This document shows, piece by piece, positions 7,624-17,548 of a DNA stretch of 64,000 nt. A program made the position numbers and the translations under genes. The stretch covers positions 62,001-126,000 of the forward strand of contig CANPGB010000004.1 in NCBI GenBank assembly GCA_947573485.1, given 5' to 3'. The stretch's first letter is position 1. Each line of letters opens with the position of its first letter. The stretch comes from an uncultured Porphyromonadaceae bacterium (GTDB lineage: Bacteria; Bacteroidota; Bacteroidia; Bacteroidales; Muribaculaceae). Under the pieces are notes generated by a model. The model had not been told where the DNA came from and searched no databases. It was given only the letters and a program-made list of their open reading frames with translations.

Positions 7624-9012
7624 TCAACGGCCTCCGCCGAGAGCCTGGTAGAGGGTGATTACCGAACGGGCGCGGTTGAGCTCTGTGGTAATCTGGCTTA
7701 TCTGGGCGTTGAGCAGACCTTGCTGTGCGGTGAGCACTTCGAGGTAGCTTGTTGAGCCGGTTGAGTAGAGCATGAGGTCCTGGGTGTATTCCACCGACTT
7801 CTCGAGGTTTGCGATCTGGTCGATGAGGAGTGCGGATTTCTCTTTGCTCTTTGCGTATACTGTGAGTGCGTCGTTGACTTCGGCTGCTGCGTTGAGGAGC
7901 GAGTACTCGAAGTTGTTCATTGCCTGTTTCTGCTGAGCTTTTGAGGCCTGCAGGCGTGCAATGTTCTGGCCGCGTGAGAAGAGGGGTGCCACGAGGGAGC
8001 CTGCGAGCTGGTAGAACCAGTCGCCGGGGTTCTTGATAAATGAGCCGAGGAGGTTGGTGAAACCGCCGTTGACGCTTATTGTGAGGCCGGGGTAGAAGGC
8101 TGCGCGGGCGCTTGCGGTGGCGTAGTAGGCTGCTGCGAGGTCTTGCTCGGCGGCGGCTACGTCGGGACGGGCGGCGAGCTCAGCCATGGGGATTCCGGCG
8201 CGGAGCACCTCGGGTGTTACGAGGTCAACGCGGTCGGTAACGTCCCACTCCTGGGGCAGGGTGTTCTGCAGGAGCGACATGGTGTTGTTGAGCTGGTCGA
8301 GCGACATCTCAAGGTCGGTAATCGACGCGAGGATGCTGTAGTAGTTGGCCGCCGACTGCACTACGGCTGCTTCGGTCACGCCGCGGCCGCCTTCTTTAAG
8401 GTCGCGCATGGTCTGCACGGTTTCTTTCCAAAGGGCGGCGGTGTTGCGCGAGAGGTTGAGCTGCTGGCGCACTGCTGCGATAGCGTAGTAGGTGTTTGCG
8501 ACACCGGCAATAATCTGGCTGCGCACTGCCTGGCCGTAGGCCTCGCTCTTGAGGAGGGCTGCTTTGGCTCCGCGCTTGCTGTTGAGGATTTTGCCGAAGA
8601 TGTCGATTTCCCAGCTGAGCTGTGCGGGCAGGGAGTAGGTCCAGCTGAGGTCGCTGCCTGCGTAAGAGGCTCCCGCCCCGTTGGGGGCGAGGGCGAGGGA
8701 GGGCAGGTAGCTGAGTTTGGCACCGCGGAGGTTTGCCTGAGCTATCTCAACGTTGAGTTGGGCGTTGCGCAGGTTGGTGTTGTTTGCCAGTGCCGACTCG
8801 ATGAGTGCGGCGAGCTTGGGGTCGGTGAACACTTTCTGCCACGAGAGGTTGCCGAAGGCTGCCGAGTCGACGGGCTGCTCAATGGCCTCGGCGTATGCCT
8901 TTGTGAGGGGCGTCGAGGTTGGTGTCTCGTATTTTTTATAGATGCCGCAACTGCCGAGGAAGCATATTGCCGCTACAGCGACGGCGGTGCGTGCGAAATA
9001 TATTGTTTTCAT
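7624..9012 (-). CDS. Outer membrane efflux lipoprotein (OprM/TolC family)
   Basis: Lipoprotein signal FLGSCGIYKKYETP; NodT/OprM-like repeats. Confidence 0.9.
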   Translation of the reverse strand: MKTIYFARTAVAVAAICFLGSCGIYKKYETPTSTPLTKAYAEAIEQPVDSAAFGNLSWQKVFTDPKLAALIESALANNTNLRNAQLNVEIAQANLRGAKLSYLPSLALAPNGAGASYAGSDLSWTYSLPAQLSWEIDIFGKILNSKRGAKAALLKSEAYGQAVRSQIIAGVANTYYAIAAVRQQLNLSRNTAALWKETVQTMRDLKEGGRGVTEAAVVQSAANYYSILASITDLEMSLDQLNNTMSLLQNTLPQEWDVTDRVDLVTPEVLRAGIPMAELAARPDVAAAEQDLAAAYYATASARAAFYPGLTISVNGGFTNLLGSFIKNPGDWFYQLAGSLVAPLFSRGQNIARLQASKAQQKQAMNNFEYSLLNAAAEVNDALTVYAKSKEKSALLIDQIANLEKSVEYTQDLMLYSTGSTSYLEVLTAQQGLLNAQISQITTELNRARSVITLYQALGGGR

Positions 9013-9027
9013 ATATCGTTGCGTGGT

Positions 9028-12000
9028 TTATTTGGCGTATTGCTCAATTTCTTTCTCGATAGTGCCGCCGCGCTCTTCGTTCTGCCACTGTATGGGCTTG
9101 ATCTTTTCCTGGAGAATCTGGAATACGACGAAGAGTGCCGGTACGATGAATATCTGGCATATCATACCCAGGAGCATGCCGCCTACAGAGCCTGCGCCGA
9201 GGGCGCGGTTACCGTTTGCACCTACGCCGGTGGAGAACATCATAGGCAGAAGGCCGATGACCATGGCCAGCGAGGTCATAAGGATAGGACGGAGACGTGC
9301 ACCGGCGCCTGCGATTGCGGCGTTGAAGATGCTCATGCCTGTGTGTCGGCGCTCGAGGGCGAACTCTACGATAAGAATTGCGTTCTTGGCCAATAGACCG
9401 ATGAGCATGATGAGGGCAATCTGCAGGTAGATGTTATTGGAGATGCCGAGCATCTGTGCGAAGATGAATGAGCCTGCAAGGCCGAAGGGTATCGAGAGGA
9501 TAACGGCGAAGGGAAGCATGTAGCTTTCGTACTGTGCCGAGAGGAGCAGGTATACGAAGAGGAGGCAGAGGGCGAAGATAGTGGCTGTTGTGCCGCTGCT
9601 GCCGCTGCCGGCTTCCTCGCGGGTCATACCGGCGTACTCGTAGCCGTAGCCCTGGGGGAGGGTCTGGGCGGCCACGCGCTCGATGGCTGCAAGTGCCTCG
9701 CCCGATGAGAAGCCGGGCTTAGGTGTACCGGTCACGGATATCGAGGTGAACATGTTGAAGCGGTTCATGAGGTCGGGGCCGTAGACGCGGGTGAGCTTGA
9801 CGTAGTTGGAAATGGGGGCCATTTCGTTGCCGTTGCGCACCTTGATGCTGTTGAGGGTTTCCATGTCGACACGCGACTCGGGGTTGGCCTGCATCATCAC
9901 TCGGTAGATTTTACCGAAGCGGTTGAAGTTAGATACGTACATACCGCCGTAGTATCCCTGGAGGGTTGAGAGTATGGTCGAGGGGCTGATGCCGGCGGTT
10001 TTGGCCTTGGCGGCATCAATGTCGATCATGTACTGGGGGAATGTGGGGTTGAAGGTGGTGTATGCGGCCTGGATTTCGGGCTGTTGGTTGAGCTGAGCGA
10101 GGAAGCCCTGCACGACGCCGAAGAACTGGTTGATGTCGCCGCCGGTGCGGTCCTGCATCTTCATCTCGAAACCGTTGGTTGTCGAATAACCCGTAATCAT
10201 AGGGGGGGCGAAAATCATCACGCGACCGTCGCGCACGTATTGTGCGGTGAGGGCGTAAAGCTGCTGGATGATAGCTTCGGAGCTCTGGCTCTTGTCGCGC
10301 TCGCTCCAGTCTTTAAGCTTGATGATGAAGGCGCCGTATGTGGGGCCCTGGCCGGCGATGAAGCTGTAGCCGTTGATTGCCTGGCGGATGCGGATGCCGG
10401 GGATTGTGGCGCAGAGTGAGTCGACCTGGTTGATGACTTCCTGGGTGCGCTCCTGCGATGAGCCTGCGGGCATGTCGATCATTGCGAAAATCACACCTGT
10501 ATCTTCGCTGGGCACGAGTGCGCTCGGGGTAGTGCGCATGAGCCATACGAGCACGACTATCGAAACGACAACGGTGGCGAAGGAGGTGACTTTGTGGCGT
10601 GCAAACCAGCTTGCGAGCTTCTTGTAGCCCGAGAGGAGTTTGCCGAAGTTCTTCTCGAATGAACGGTGGAAGCGCTTGCCGAAGAGGCCGAGCACTGCAA
10701 TTATGGCAACGGCCCATGCCACGCAGCTGAGGGCTACGTTGTGGAAGCTGTACCAGCCGAGCACCATGAAGGTGATGGTGGCGATGAGGAGTATGAAGGT
10801 GATGAGCGGGTGGATGTCGAGAGCGAAGGCGCGTTTGTAGCGCTTGCCCATGGCTTCGCTTGCGGCTTTATAAGCTTCGCCCATGCGTTTGCCAAGGGGT
10901 TTGTCGGCTTCTCCCTCGGCTTTGTGGGGCTTGAGGAAGATTGCGCAGAGGGCAGGCGAGAGGGTGAGTGCGTTGATAGCCGAGAAGGCAATGGCGATAG
11001 CCATGGTGAGACCGAACTGGCGGTAGAACACACCTGCAGTGCCGGGCATGAACGACACGGGGATGAACACGAGCATCATGACGAGGGTAATCGACACGAG
11101 CGCTCCGGCAATCTCAGCCATGGCGTCGATAGAGGCGCGGCGTGCCGAGGTATAGCCCTGGTCGAGCTTGGCGTGCACGGCCTCGACCACCACAATGGCG
11201 TCGTCGACCACAATGGCAATGGCCAAGACGAGTGCCGAGAGGGTGATGAGGTTCACCGAGAAGCCGATGAGGTTCATCACGAAGAAGGTACCGATAAGGG
11301 CCACGGGGATTGCTATGGCGGGGATAATGGTGGAGCGCATGTCCTGAAGGAACACATACACCACGAAGAACACAAGGATGAATGCCTCGATTAGGGTGTG
11401 GATCACGTTGTTGATCGAGGCGTAGAGGAAGTCGTTGTTGTTCATAGGAATCTCGAAGTCGAGACCCTGGGGAAGGTCGGCCTTGAGGCGGTCGACGAGT
11501 GCGAGACAGTTGTTGATAATCTGTGTTGCGTTGGAGCCCGGTGTCTGGAACACCATTGCCACGCTACCTGTCTGGGCGTTGAGGAGGTTGGAGAAGCCGT
11601 AGGTTACACGGCCGAGCTCGATGTCTGCAACGTCTTTGAGGTAGAGTACCTCGCCGTTGGAACCTGTGCGCACCACGATGTCGCCGAACTCTTCGGGTGT
11701 GGTGAGGCGGCCGCGGTAGCGGAGGGTGTACTGGAACGACTGGTTGCCCTGCTCACCGAAGGAGCCGGGGGCGGCCTCGACGTTCTGCTCGGCGAGTGCC
11801 ATGCTCACGTCGGAGGGCATGAGGTGGTACTGGGCCATGATCTCGGGCTTGAGCCATATACGCATCGAGTAGTCGGCACCGAAGGCCATCACGTCACCTA
11901 CCCCCGACACACGCTGGAGTTCGGGAATGACGTTGATTTTCATGTAGTTGTCGAGGAACTCGGCGGTGTATTCCTGGTTGGCGGTGGTGTCGACGAGAGC

Positions 12001-12423
12001 CACACCGAGGAGCATCGATGTCTGGCGCTTCTTGGTCTGCACACCCACCTGGTTAACTTCAGAAGGCAGGAGGTTGGCGGCGGCAGATACACGGTTCTGC
12101 ACGTCGACGGCGGCCATGTTGGGGTCGAATCCTTGCTCGAAGTACACGTTGATAGTTGCCGAGCCGGTGTTTGTGGCGGTGGACTCCATGTAGGTCATGC
12201 CCTCGGCGCCGTTGATCGACTCCTCGAGAGGGGCAATCACCGAGTTGAGCACCGCGGCGGCGTTGGCACCGTTGTAGGTGGTCGTTACTGAGATTGTAGG
12301 AGGTGCTATATCAGGGTATTGGGTCACCGGCAGCGAGGTGAGGCCGATGATACCCAGCAGGACGATAAAAATTGAGATTACCGTCGAGAGCACAGGGCGG
12401 TTTATAAATGTATCAAGCTTCAT
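9028..12423 (-). CDS. RND efflux permease (HAE1/AcrB-MexB type)
   Basis: 1131 aa; TM4 VVDDAIVVVEAV and TM10 GLLAKNAILIVEFA motifs. Confidence 0.95.
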   Translation of the reverse strand: MKLDTFINRPVLSTVISIFIVLLGIIGLTSLPVTQYPDIAPPTISVTTTYNGANAAAVLNSVIAPLEESINGAEGMTYMESTATNTGSATINVYFEQGFDPNMAAVDVQNRVSAAANLLPSEVNQVGVQTKKRQTSMLLGVALVDTTANQEYTAEFLDNYMKINVIPELQRVSGVGDVMAFGADYSMRIWLKPEIMAQYHLMPSDVSMALAEQNVEAAPGSFGEQGNQSFQYTLRYRGRLTTPEEFGDIVVRTGSNGEVLYLKDVADIELGRVTYGFSNLLNAQTGSVAMVFQTPGSNATQIINNCLALVDRLKADLPQGLDFEIPMNNNDFLYASINNVIHTLIEAFILVFFVVYVFLQDMRSTIIPAIAIPVALIGTFFVMNLIGFSVNLITLSALVLAIAIVVDDAIVVVEAVHAKLDQGYTSARRASIDAMAEIAGALVSITLVMMLVFIPVSFMPGTAGVFYRQFGLTMAIAIAFSAINALTLSPALCAIFLKPHKAEGEADKPLGKRMGEAYKAASEAMGKRYKRAFALDIHPLITFILLIATITFMVLGWYSFHNVALSCVAWAVAIIAVLGLFGKRFHRSFEKNFGKLLSGYKKLASWFARHKVTSFATVVVSIVVLVWLMRTTPSALVPSEDTGVIFAMIDMPAGSSQERTQEVINQVDSLCATIPGIRIRQAINGYSFIAGQGPTYGAFIIKLKDWSERDKSQSSEAIIQQLYALTAQYVRDGRVMIFAPPMITGYSTTNGFEMKMQDRTGGDINQFFGVVQGFLAQLNQQPEIQAAYTTFNPTFPQYMIDIDAAKAKTAGISPSTILSTLQGYYGGMYVSNFNRFGKIYRVMMQANPESRVDMETLNSIKVRNGNEMAPISNYVKLTRVYGPDLMNRFNMFTSISVTGTPKPGFSSGEALAAIERVAAQTLPQGYGYEYAGMTREEAGSGSSGTTATIFALCLLFVYLLLSAQYESYMLPFAVILSIPFGLAGSFIFAQMLGISNNIYLQIALIMLIGLLAKNAILIVEFALERRHTGMSIFNAAIAGAGARLRPILMTSLAMVIGLLPMMFSTGVGANGNRALGAGSVGGMLLGMICQIFIVPALFVVFQILQEKIKPIQWQNEERGGTIEKEIEQYAK

Positions 12424-12466
12424 TGCTTAGTAAATGTCTGTTCTACATTGGTTATTAGCCTGGGCT

Positions 12467-13624
12467 TTATTCGGCTGCGGGAGCGGGGGCTGCCGAAGTC
12501 TTGGGGGTGATCTTCATGCCCTGACGTACGGCGGTGCCCACACCTTCTACCACGACGCGGTCGCCGGGGTTGAGGCCCGAGGTTACGACGAATACCTGGC
12601 CGTCGCTGTAGGGCTCTACGGTGATCTGTGTGGGAACGGTTACGTTGCTGTCGTTGAGGGTGTAGACGTAGCGGAGGTCCTGAAGCTCATAGGTTGCGCG
12701 CTGGGGAATGGTGATAACGTTCTCGTTTGTGCGCGGTACTATGATTTTGCCGGTGTTGCCGCTGCGGAGCACTCCCTGGGGGTTGGCGAAGAGCGCGCGT
12801 GCCGAGGCTGCGCCGGTGCTGTTGTCGATAACGCCCGACACTGTTGCTACGTGGCCCTTGAGGGGGTAGCGGGTGCCGTTGGCGAGCTCGAGCTCAACTT
12901 CGGGGAAGTTTTTGAGGGTGGCCTCTACGGAGCCGGAACCGCCTTTGGTGAAGTCGAGGAGGTCGTTCTCGTTGAAAGCGAAGTAGGCGTATACGGCGGA
13001 GTTGTCGCTAAGGGTAGTGAGGGGCTGTGCCGACGAGGGCGATGCGAGCGAGCCTTCGCGGTTGGGGATAGTGCCTACGACGCCGTCGCTGGGAGCTACG
13101 ACTGTGGTGTAGCTGAGGTTCTTGCGGGCGTTGGTGAGGGCTGCCTGAGCCTGGGCCTCGGCGGCCTTAGCCTGTGCGAGCTGGTTGGCGGCCATCTGCC
13201 ACTCGGTCTCGCTTATGATGTTTTTCTGGAGGAGCATGCGCTTGTTCTGCTCGGTGATTTCGGCGGTAGAAACGGCGCTCTTGGCGGAGTTGAGGTTTGC
13301 CTGAGCCTGGTCGACGGCAGCCTGGAACTGCACCTGGTCGATTGTGAAGAGGGTCTGGCCTTTGTGTACGCGCTGACCTTCGTCGACATGTACTTTGGTG
13401 ATGAAACCGGAAACCTGGGGACGGATGTCGATATCCGTCTTACCCTTTAAAGTTGCCGGGAAAGAAGTTTCAAAAGAAGTGGAGGTGGGCTCAACGGTTA
13501 CGACTGCGATTTGCGGGGCGGGAGCCGCGCCCTGCACGCCCTGCTGCTTGCTGCACGACATGAGCGAGCCGCTGAGGGCGGTTGCTACTGCCAATGCCGT
13601 GATTGATAAGGCTTTTGTGTTCAT
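12467..13624 (-). CDS. RND efflux periplasmic adaptor (AcrA/MexA type)
   Basis: 385 aa lipoprotein, HlyD/MFP repeats (TDIDIRPQVSGFITKVHVDEGQRVHKGQTLF). Confidence 0.93.
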   Translation of the reverse strand: MNTKALSITALAVATALSGSLMSCSKQQGVQGAAPAPQIAVVTVEPTSTSFETSFPATLKGKTDIDIRPQVSGFITKVHVDEGQRVHKGQTLFTIDQVQFQAAVDQAQANLNSAKSAVSTAEITEQNKRMLLQKNIISETEWQMAANQLAQAKAAEAQAQAALTNARKNLSYTTVVAPSDGVVGTIPNREGSLASPSSAQPLTTLSDNSAVYAYFAFNENDLLDFTKGGSGSVEATLKNFPEVELELANGTRYPLKGHVATVSGVIDNSTGAASARALFANPQGVLRSGNTGKIIVPRTNENVITIPQRATYELQDLRYVYTLNDSNVTVPTQITVEPYSDGQVFVVTSGLNPGDRVVVEGVGTAVRQGMKITPKTSAAPAPAAE

Positions 13625-13709
13625 ATTATAATATTACTGTGTTATTTCGCGAATGCACAGGATTAGAGGTGATGTTGCAAAACTATGTTGCACAGCACAA
13701 AATCCGCTG

Positions 13710-13717
13710 CAAAGGTA
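13710..13717 (-). promoter_or_regulatory. -7 element TACCTTTG for the RND operon
   Basis: CAAAGGTA on plus, 86 bp upstream of the start. Confidence 0.45.
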
Positions 13718-13910
13718 CGAAATTTTAACGTTCTAAAAATAGCTCGAACCACCAAAGAATTGGTCGATTTGGCTACTCCTCGCCTAATGATTGTTAATTT
13801 GTCGCCGAAAAATCCAATTTTACCGACGTGTGTCTGATGTGGTTGCAATATTTTTTATTGTCGGCGGTGAAATATTTGCAATATATAGTTGTTTGATACA
13901 AGAAAATGAC

Positions 13911-13918
13911 TATCTTTG
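13911..13918 (+). promoter_or_regulatory. -7 element TATCTTTG
   Basis: 25 bp upstream of ATG 13943. Confidence 0.5.
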
Positions 13919-13942
13919 CGCACTTTTTAAAAACGATAAACT

Positions 13943-14164
13943 ATGTACTGGACACTCGAACTGGCCTCGAAGCTTGAGGATGCTCCCTGGCCTGCAACAA
14001 AAGACGAACTCATAGACTATGCCACCCGCAGCGGCGCTCCCCTCGAAGTGATTGAAAATCTGCAGGAAATAGAGGACGAGGGCGAAACCTACGAATCAAT
14101 AGAGGATATCTGGCCCGACTACCCCTCGAAGGAGGATTTCTTCTTCAACGAGGAGGAGTATTAA
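13943..14164 (+). CDS. Small acidic DUF2795-like protein
   Basis: 73 aa MYWTLELASKLEDAPWPATKDELIDYATRSGAPLEVIENLQEIEDEGETYESIEDIWPDYPSKEDFFFNEEEY. Confidence 0.8.
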   Translation: MYWTLELASKLEDAPWPATKDELIDYATRSGAPLEVIENLQEIEDEGETYESIEDIWPDYPSKEDFFFNEEEY

Positions 14165-14193
14165 GCCACTAAATTCTTGTAAATGAAAATTAG

Positions 14194-14237
14194 CAATCGG
14201 ATAGACGACGAGGGGTTGTTTATCCGATTGATTTTTT
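14194..14237 (+). terminator. Rho-independent terminator
   Basis: CAATCGGATAGACGAC-GAGGG-GTTGTTTATCCGATTG (16-bp stem with two G-U) then ATTTTTT. Confidence 0.9.
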
Positions 14238-14291
14238 GTATTTTGGCAAAAGAAAAACATCGCATTCCGAATTATTCTGAATTAAAATAGT

Positions 14292-14299
14292 TATATTTG
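14292..14299 (+). promoter_or_regulatory. -7 element TATATTTG
   Basis: Upstream of ATG 14322. Confidence 0.5.
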
Positions 14300-14321
14300 C
14301 ATTTTATTCAACGATAGTACT

Positions 14322-16016
14322 ATGACAAATCAAGAATACATCGATTTATTCCGTTCTCTTATTGAGCATGCTGAAAATGAGGTGGTGGAGTTCAAGAAGG
14401 CGGAACGCAATTTTGACACAGATGACCTCGGAAAGTATTTCTCTGCGTTGAGCAATGAGGCTAACTTGCGCGGCGTTGACTTCGCATGGTTGGTTATGGG
14501 GTATCACGAACCGACTCATACGATTGTCGGCACGTCTTTCAAGAATAGCGAGGACGGCATCAATAAATTGAAACATGATATTGCTCTCAATTCTACTTAT
14601 AAATTGACATTTAGAGAGGTTACGCCCATAAGCATTGAGGGAAAGCGAGTCTTGATGTTCAAGATTCCCGCTGCTCCCAGAAATATTGTTATAAAGTGGA
14701 AGGGGATTGCTTATGGTCGTGATGGTGAAAGTTTAGTGCCTTTGAACCAGGCAAAAAGCGATGAAATAAGACATCAGACCCCAATTCCCGACTGGTCGGC
14801 AGAACTTGTTGAATCTGCGACTATAGAGGACCTTGATGAACTGGCAGTTGCCACAGCTCGGGTCATGTATAAGAAGGTACATGGATCTACGATTCCGGCA
14901 AATGAGGTTGATGAATGGTCGACCGAAGAATTCTTGTGTCATAGTGAGATGATGCGTGAGGGTAAACTTACGAGAGCTGCAATACTGCTATTAGGCAAGC
15001 CGTTGGCACTCCAAAAGATTCACCCGGCCAATGCTCAGATTACTTGGGTCTGGAAGGATAAGGATGGAGAAGTGGTCGATTATGAGCATTTCTCGATACC
15101 ATATATCTTGACAGTGGACAAGATTTTTGGAAAGATTCGCAACAGGACGATGCGCGAGTTGCCGGGAGGAACCCTATTCCCCGACACAATGAGACAGTAT
15201 GAGGATTATTCCATCCGCGAAGCATTACATAATTGTATAGCGCATCAGGATTATTCTCTTGGTGGAAGAATTACTTTGGTCGAGAACGAAGGTTTTTTGT
15301 TCTACAGTAACAAGGGTACGTTCATCCCAAAGTCTATAGAGCAGGTACTGAAAGAGAAGGGGCCACAATCGGAATATCGCAACACATGTCTTGCGCATGG
15401 TATGGTTCATTTCAATATGATTGATACCGTTGGGCGTGGCATCCCGAAAATGTTCAAGGAGCAACGTCGTCGCTTCTTTCCCATGCCGGAATATGACATT
15501 GATGAAAAGGAACGCACTGTAAGTGTCACGATATATGGCATATCAAGTGATGATGCCTATACAGATCTATTGAAAAGTGATTCTTCGTTGAGCCTTATGG
15601 AATGCCTGTGGCTTGATTCTGTAAGAAGACACAAGCCGATAACAAAAGAAGCTGCAAAGCATTTGAGGGAGAGGAATCTCATTGAAGGCAAGGCTCCGAG
15701 ATATAATATCGCATTGGCGGTAGCACAAAAGGCTCAACAAGTAGGCCATTATACAAAAGAAACCGGCTTAAAGAAGGATGCTATGATTAAGTTTGTCCTT
15801 CAGTTAGCTTGTAATGCTGAACAAGGCGGCTTTAGACGTTCTGACGTATTTGAGCTTCTGGAGCAGAGTCTTCCTGTAACTATGACCAAAACTCAAAAAC
15901 TCAATTATATCACCAACATGCTGAAAGCTATGCATTCATCCGGATGGATTACTAAGAACGAAAGTGGTAAGAGGTGGCTTATAACTGTTAAAGGTATGGA
16001 TGAATTCCGGTCGTAA
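14322..16016 (+). CDS. AlbA_2 / divergent HATPase_c_4 domain protein (RecG-like ATP-binding family)
   Basis: N-term ENEVVEFKKAERNF (AlbA_2), central YSIREALHNCIAHQDYSLGGRITL (HATPase_c_4). Confidence 0.85.
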   Translation: MTNQEYIDLFRSLIEHAENEVVEFKKAERNFDTDDLGKYFSALSNEANLRGVDFAWLVMGYHEPTHTIVGTSFKNSEDGINKLKHDIALNSTYKLTFREVTPISIEGKRVLMFKIPAAPRNIVIKWKGIAYGRDGESLVPLNQAKSDEIRHQTPIPDWSAELVESATIEDLDELAVATARVMYKKVHGSTIPANEVDEWSTEEFLCHSEMMREGKLTRAAILLLGKPLALQKIHPANAQITWVWKDKDGEVVDYEHFSIPYILTVDKIFGKIRNRTMRELPGGTLFPDTMRQYEDYSIREALHNCIAHQDYSLGGRITLVENEGFLFYSNKGTFIPKSIEQVLKEKGPQSEYRNTCLAHGMVHFNMIDTVGRGIPKMFKEQRRRFFPMPEYDIDEKERTVSVTIYGISSDDAYTDLLKSDSSLSLMECLWLDSVRRHKPITKEAAKHLRERNLIEGKAPRYNIALAVAQKAQQVGHYTKETGLKKDAMIKFVLQLACNAEQGGFRRSDVFELLEQSLPVTMTKTQKLNYITNMLKAMHSSGWITKNESGKRWLITVKGMDEFRS

Positions 16017-16095
16017 AAACGGGTAATTACTCCTTTTTACCCGTTTCTACTCCTTTTTACCCGTTTCTACTCCTTTTTACCCGTTTTTTACTCGT
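16016..16095 (+). repeat. 3x 20-bp tandem repeat (TACTCCTTTTTACCCGTTTC) forming alternative 3' arms for one AAACGGGTAA 5' arm
   Basis: Right arms TTACCCGTTT at 16037, 16057 and 16077; left arm AAACGGGTAA at the stop codon. Confidence 0.85.
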
Positions 16096-16127
16096 TTTAT
16101 ACGAGTATTCCCTTAAAACATCGATAT

Positions 16128-17477
16128 ATGGAATATTCCGAGAAAGATTTGATTGAGGTTGACCCAACGACCCGGGTCGATGCGCTAATGCATGTGTTTG
16201 CCGAATATAAGCCTGTGCTAAAGCGAAAGAATGATGATGGCTATGATTGGCTTGAGGATGACGAGTGCGTTTGTATCATTATCCCTAATCCGTTGTCCGA
16301 GGCACTTGACATTAAAATAGAGTTGGCCGCTGAGTTTACACTCTATTTCGGTGGGTCGCATTGCCATTATTGGTCGTATGAAAGCGGATATGAGGATTTG
16401 ATTGAGGGTGTCCATAGTATAGTCAGAGGTGAACTGTGTAGTTTCGGTATTACCTACGGTGGCTGGGACTGGTGTAGTGGATTCTGGAATGGGAAACAGA
16501 TTGATAAAAATGAATGTGCTAAGTATCTTCGCGATAATGCTGCAGAATACATCTACTTAATGAAGACAAATTATGATAAGGAACTCAAACCGGATGTAAT
16601 TTTTAATGTTTGGCTACGTTCATTCAAAACGACTTTGGAGATCAGGCATGAATGGCGGCTTAAGGAATTGATTGATGTTAGCCTTTCAGACGAGGCAATT
16701 CTGCGTCTTAAAATCACCGAAAAATTACGCCGGATTGAACACGAATATGACGTGAAGATCTTGCTGGCGGTCGAATCGGGGAGCCGGGCCTGGGGCTTTG
16801 CATCCCCCGACAGCGATTATGATGTGCGGTTTATCTACGTGCATAAGCCGGAATGGTATTTTAGGGTTGCAAGGCAGCCGGATACAATTGAATACATGTC
16901 GGGTGACCGCCTGCTGGATTTCTCCGGCTGGGAACTCCGTAAGACTCTTCAACTTCTTTCCAAGACCAATCCGAATCTATCAGATTGGCTGCTGACTGAT
17001 AAGATATATCTGTTTGAGGATGAGTTCTTACATGTAATTCGGGAAGTGCAGTCTAAATTCTACAACCCCATACATGCGATGTATCATTTCTTCAACATTG
17101 CAAAGCGTCACGATGAAGCTTACCTCCGGAGGAATGGTTGCATGCTCAAGAAGTTTCTATATTTTCTCCGTGGATTGCTGGCATGTGAATATATCGAGCA
17201 ATATCAACAGCATCCTCCTGTCGACTTCCGCGAACTTGTGGATTTAACCATATCGGATGGGAATCTGAAAGGTGCTGTTAATTCACTTTTGGAGTTGAAG
17301 ACAAAGAGCAAGGAGCATGATTCGGTCATTGTTGATGAAGCTCTGCAAAATTACGCATACGGTCTATACAATGAGCGGGAAAAGAAACTCGCAGATTTTC
17401 GTCCCGCATTAAACGATAGGTCATTATCAGATTTGGATGCTATCCTTTACCGATATGCTTCCTGCAGTAATGGTTGA
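16128..17477 (+). CDS. YcgL-type nucleotidyltransferase fused to an N-terminal domain of unknown function
   Basis: C-terminal part LLAVESGSRAWGFASPDSDYDVRFIYVHKPEWYFRV (GSRAxG...DxD); N-terminal ~180 aa unassigned. Confidence 0.85.
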   Translation: MEYSEKDLIEVDPTTRVDALMHVFAEYKPVLKRKNDDGYDWLEDDECVCIIIPNPLSEALDIKIELAAEFTLYFGGSHCHYWSYESGYEDLIEGVHSIVRGELCSFGITYGGWDWCSGFWNGKQIDKNECAKYLRDNAAEYIYLMKTNYDKELKPDVIFNVWLRSFKTTLEIRHEWRLKELIDVSLSDEAILRLKITEKLRRIEHEYDVKILLAVESGSRAWGFASPDSDYDVRFIYVHKPEWYFRVARQPDTIEYMSGDRLLDFSGWELRKTLQLLSKTNPNLSDWLLTDKIYLFEDEFLHVIREVQSKFYNPIHAMYHFFNIAKRHDEAYLRRNGCMLKKFLYFLRGLLACEYIEQYQQHPPVDFRELVDLTISDGNLKGAVNSLLELKTKSKEHDSVIVDEALQNYAYGLYNEREKKLADFRPALNDRSLSDLDAILYRYASCSNG

Positions 17478-17548
17478 TAGACTTTTAGAGTCAAATTCAC
17501 TTGACTATTAAGAATTGATTAATCACAAACAGGCTGGTGCTTGGAGTG

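Noticed and set aside
8143-9396. Long plus-strand ORF antisense to the efflux genes (and similar ones at 10666, 11398, 12434, 18302, 31080, 36309)
   Set aside because: High-GC codon bias on the sense strand opens the antisense frame; products are Val/Gly/His-rich with no domain logic, while the sense ORFs are clear families
16016-16095. Tandem 20-bp repeats as a CRISPR fragment
   Set aside because: Repeats are directly contiguous with no unique spacers and no cas genes in the window
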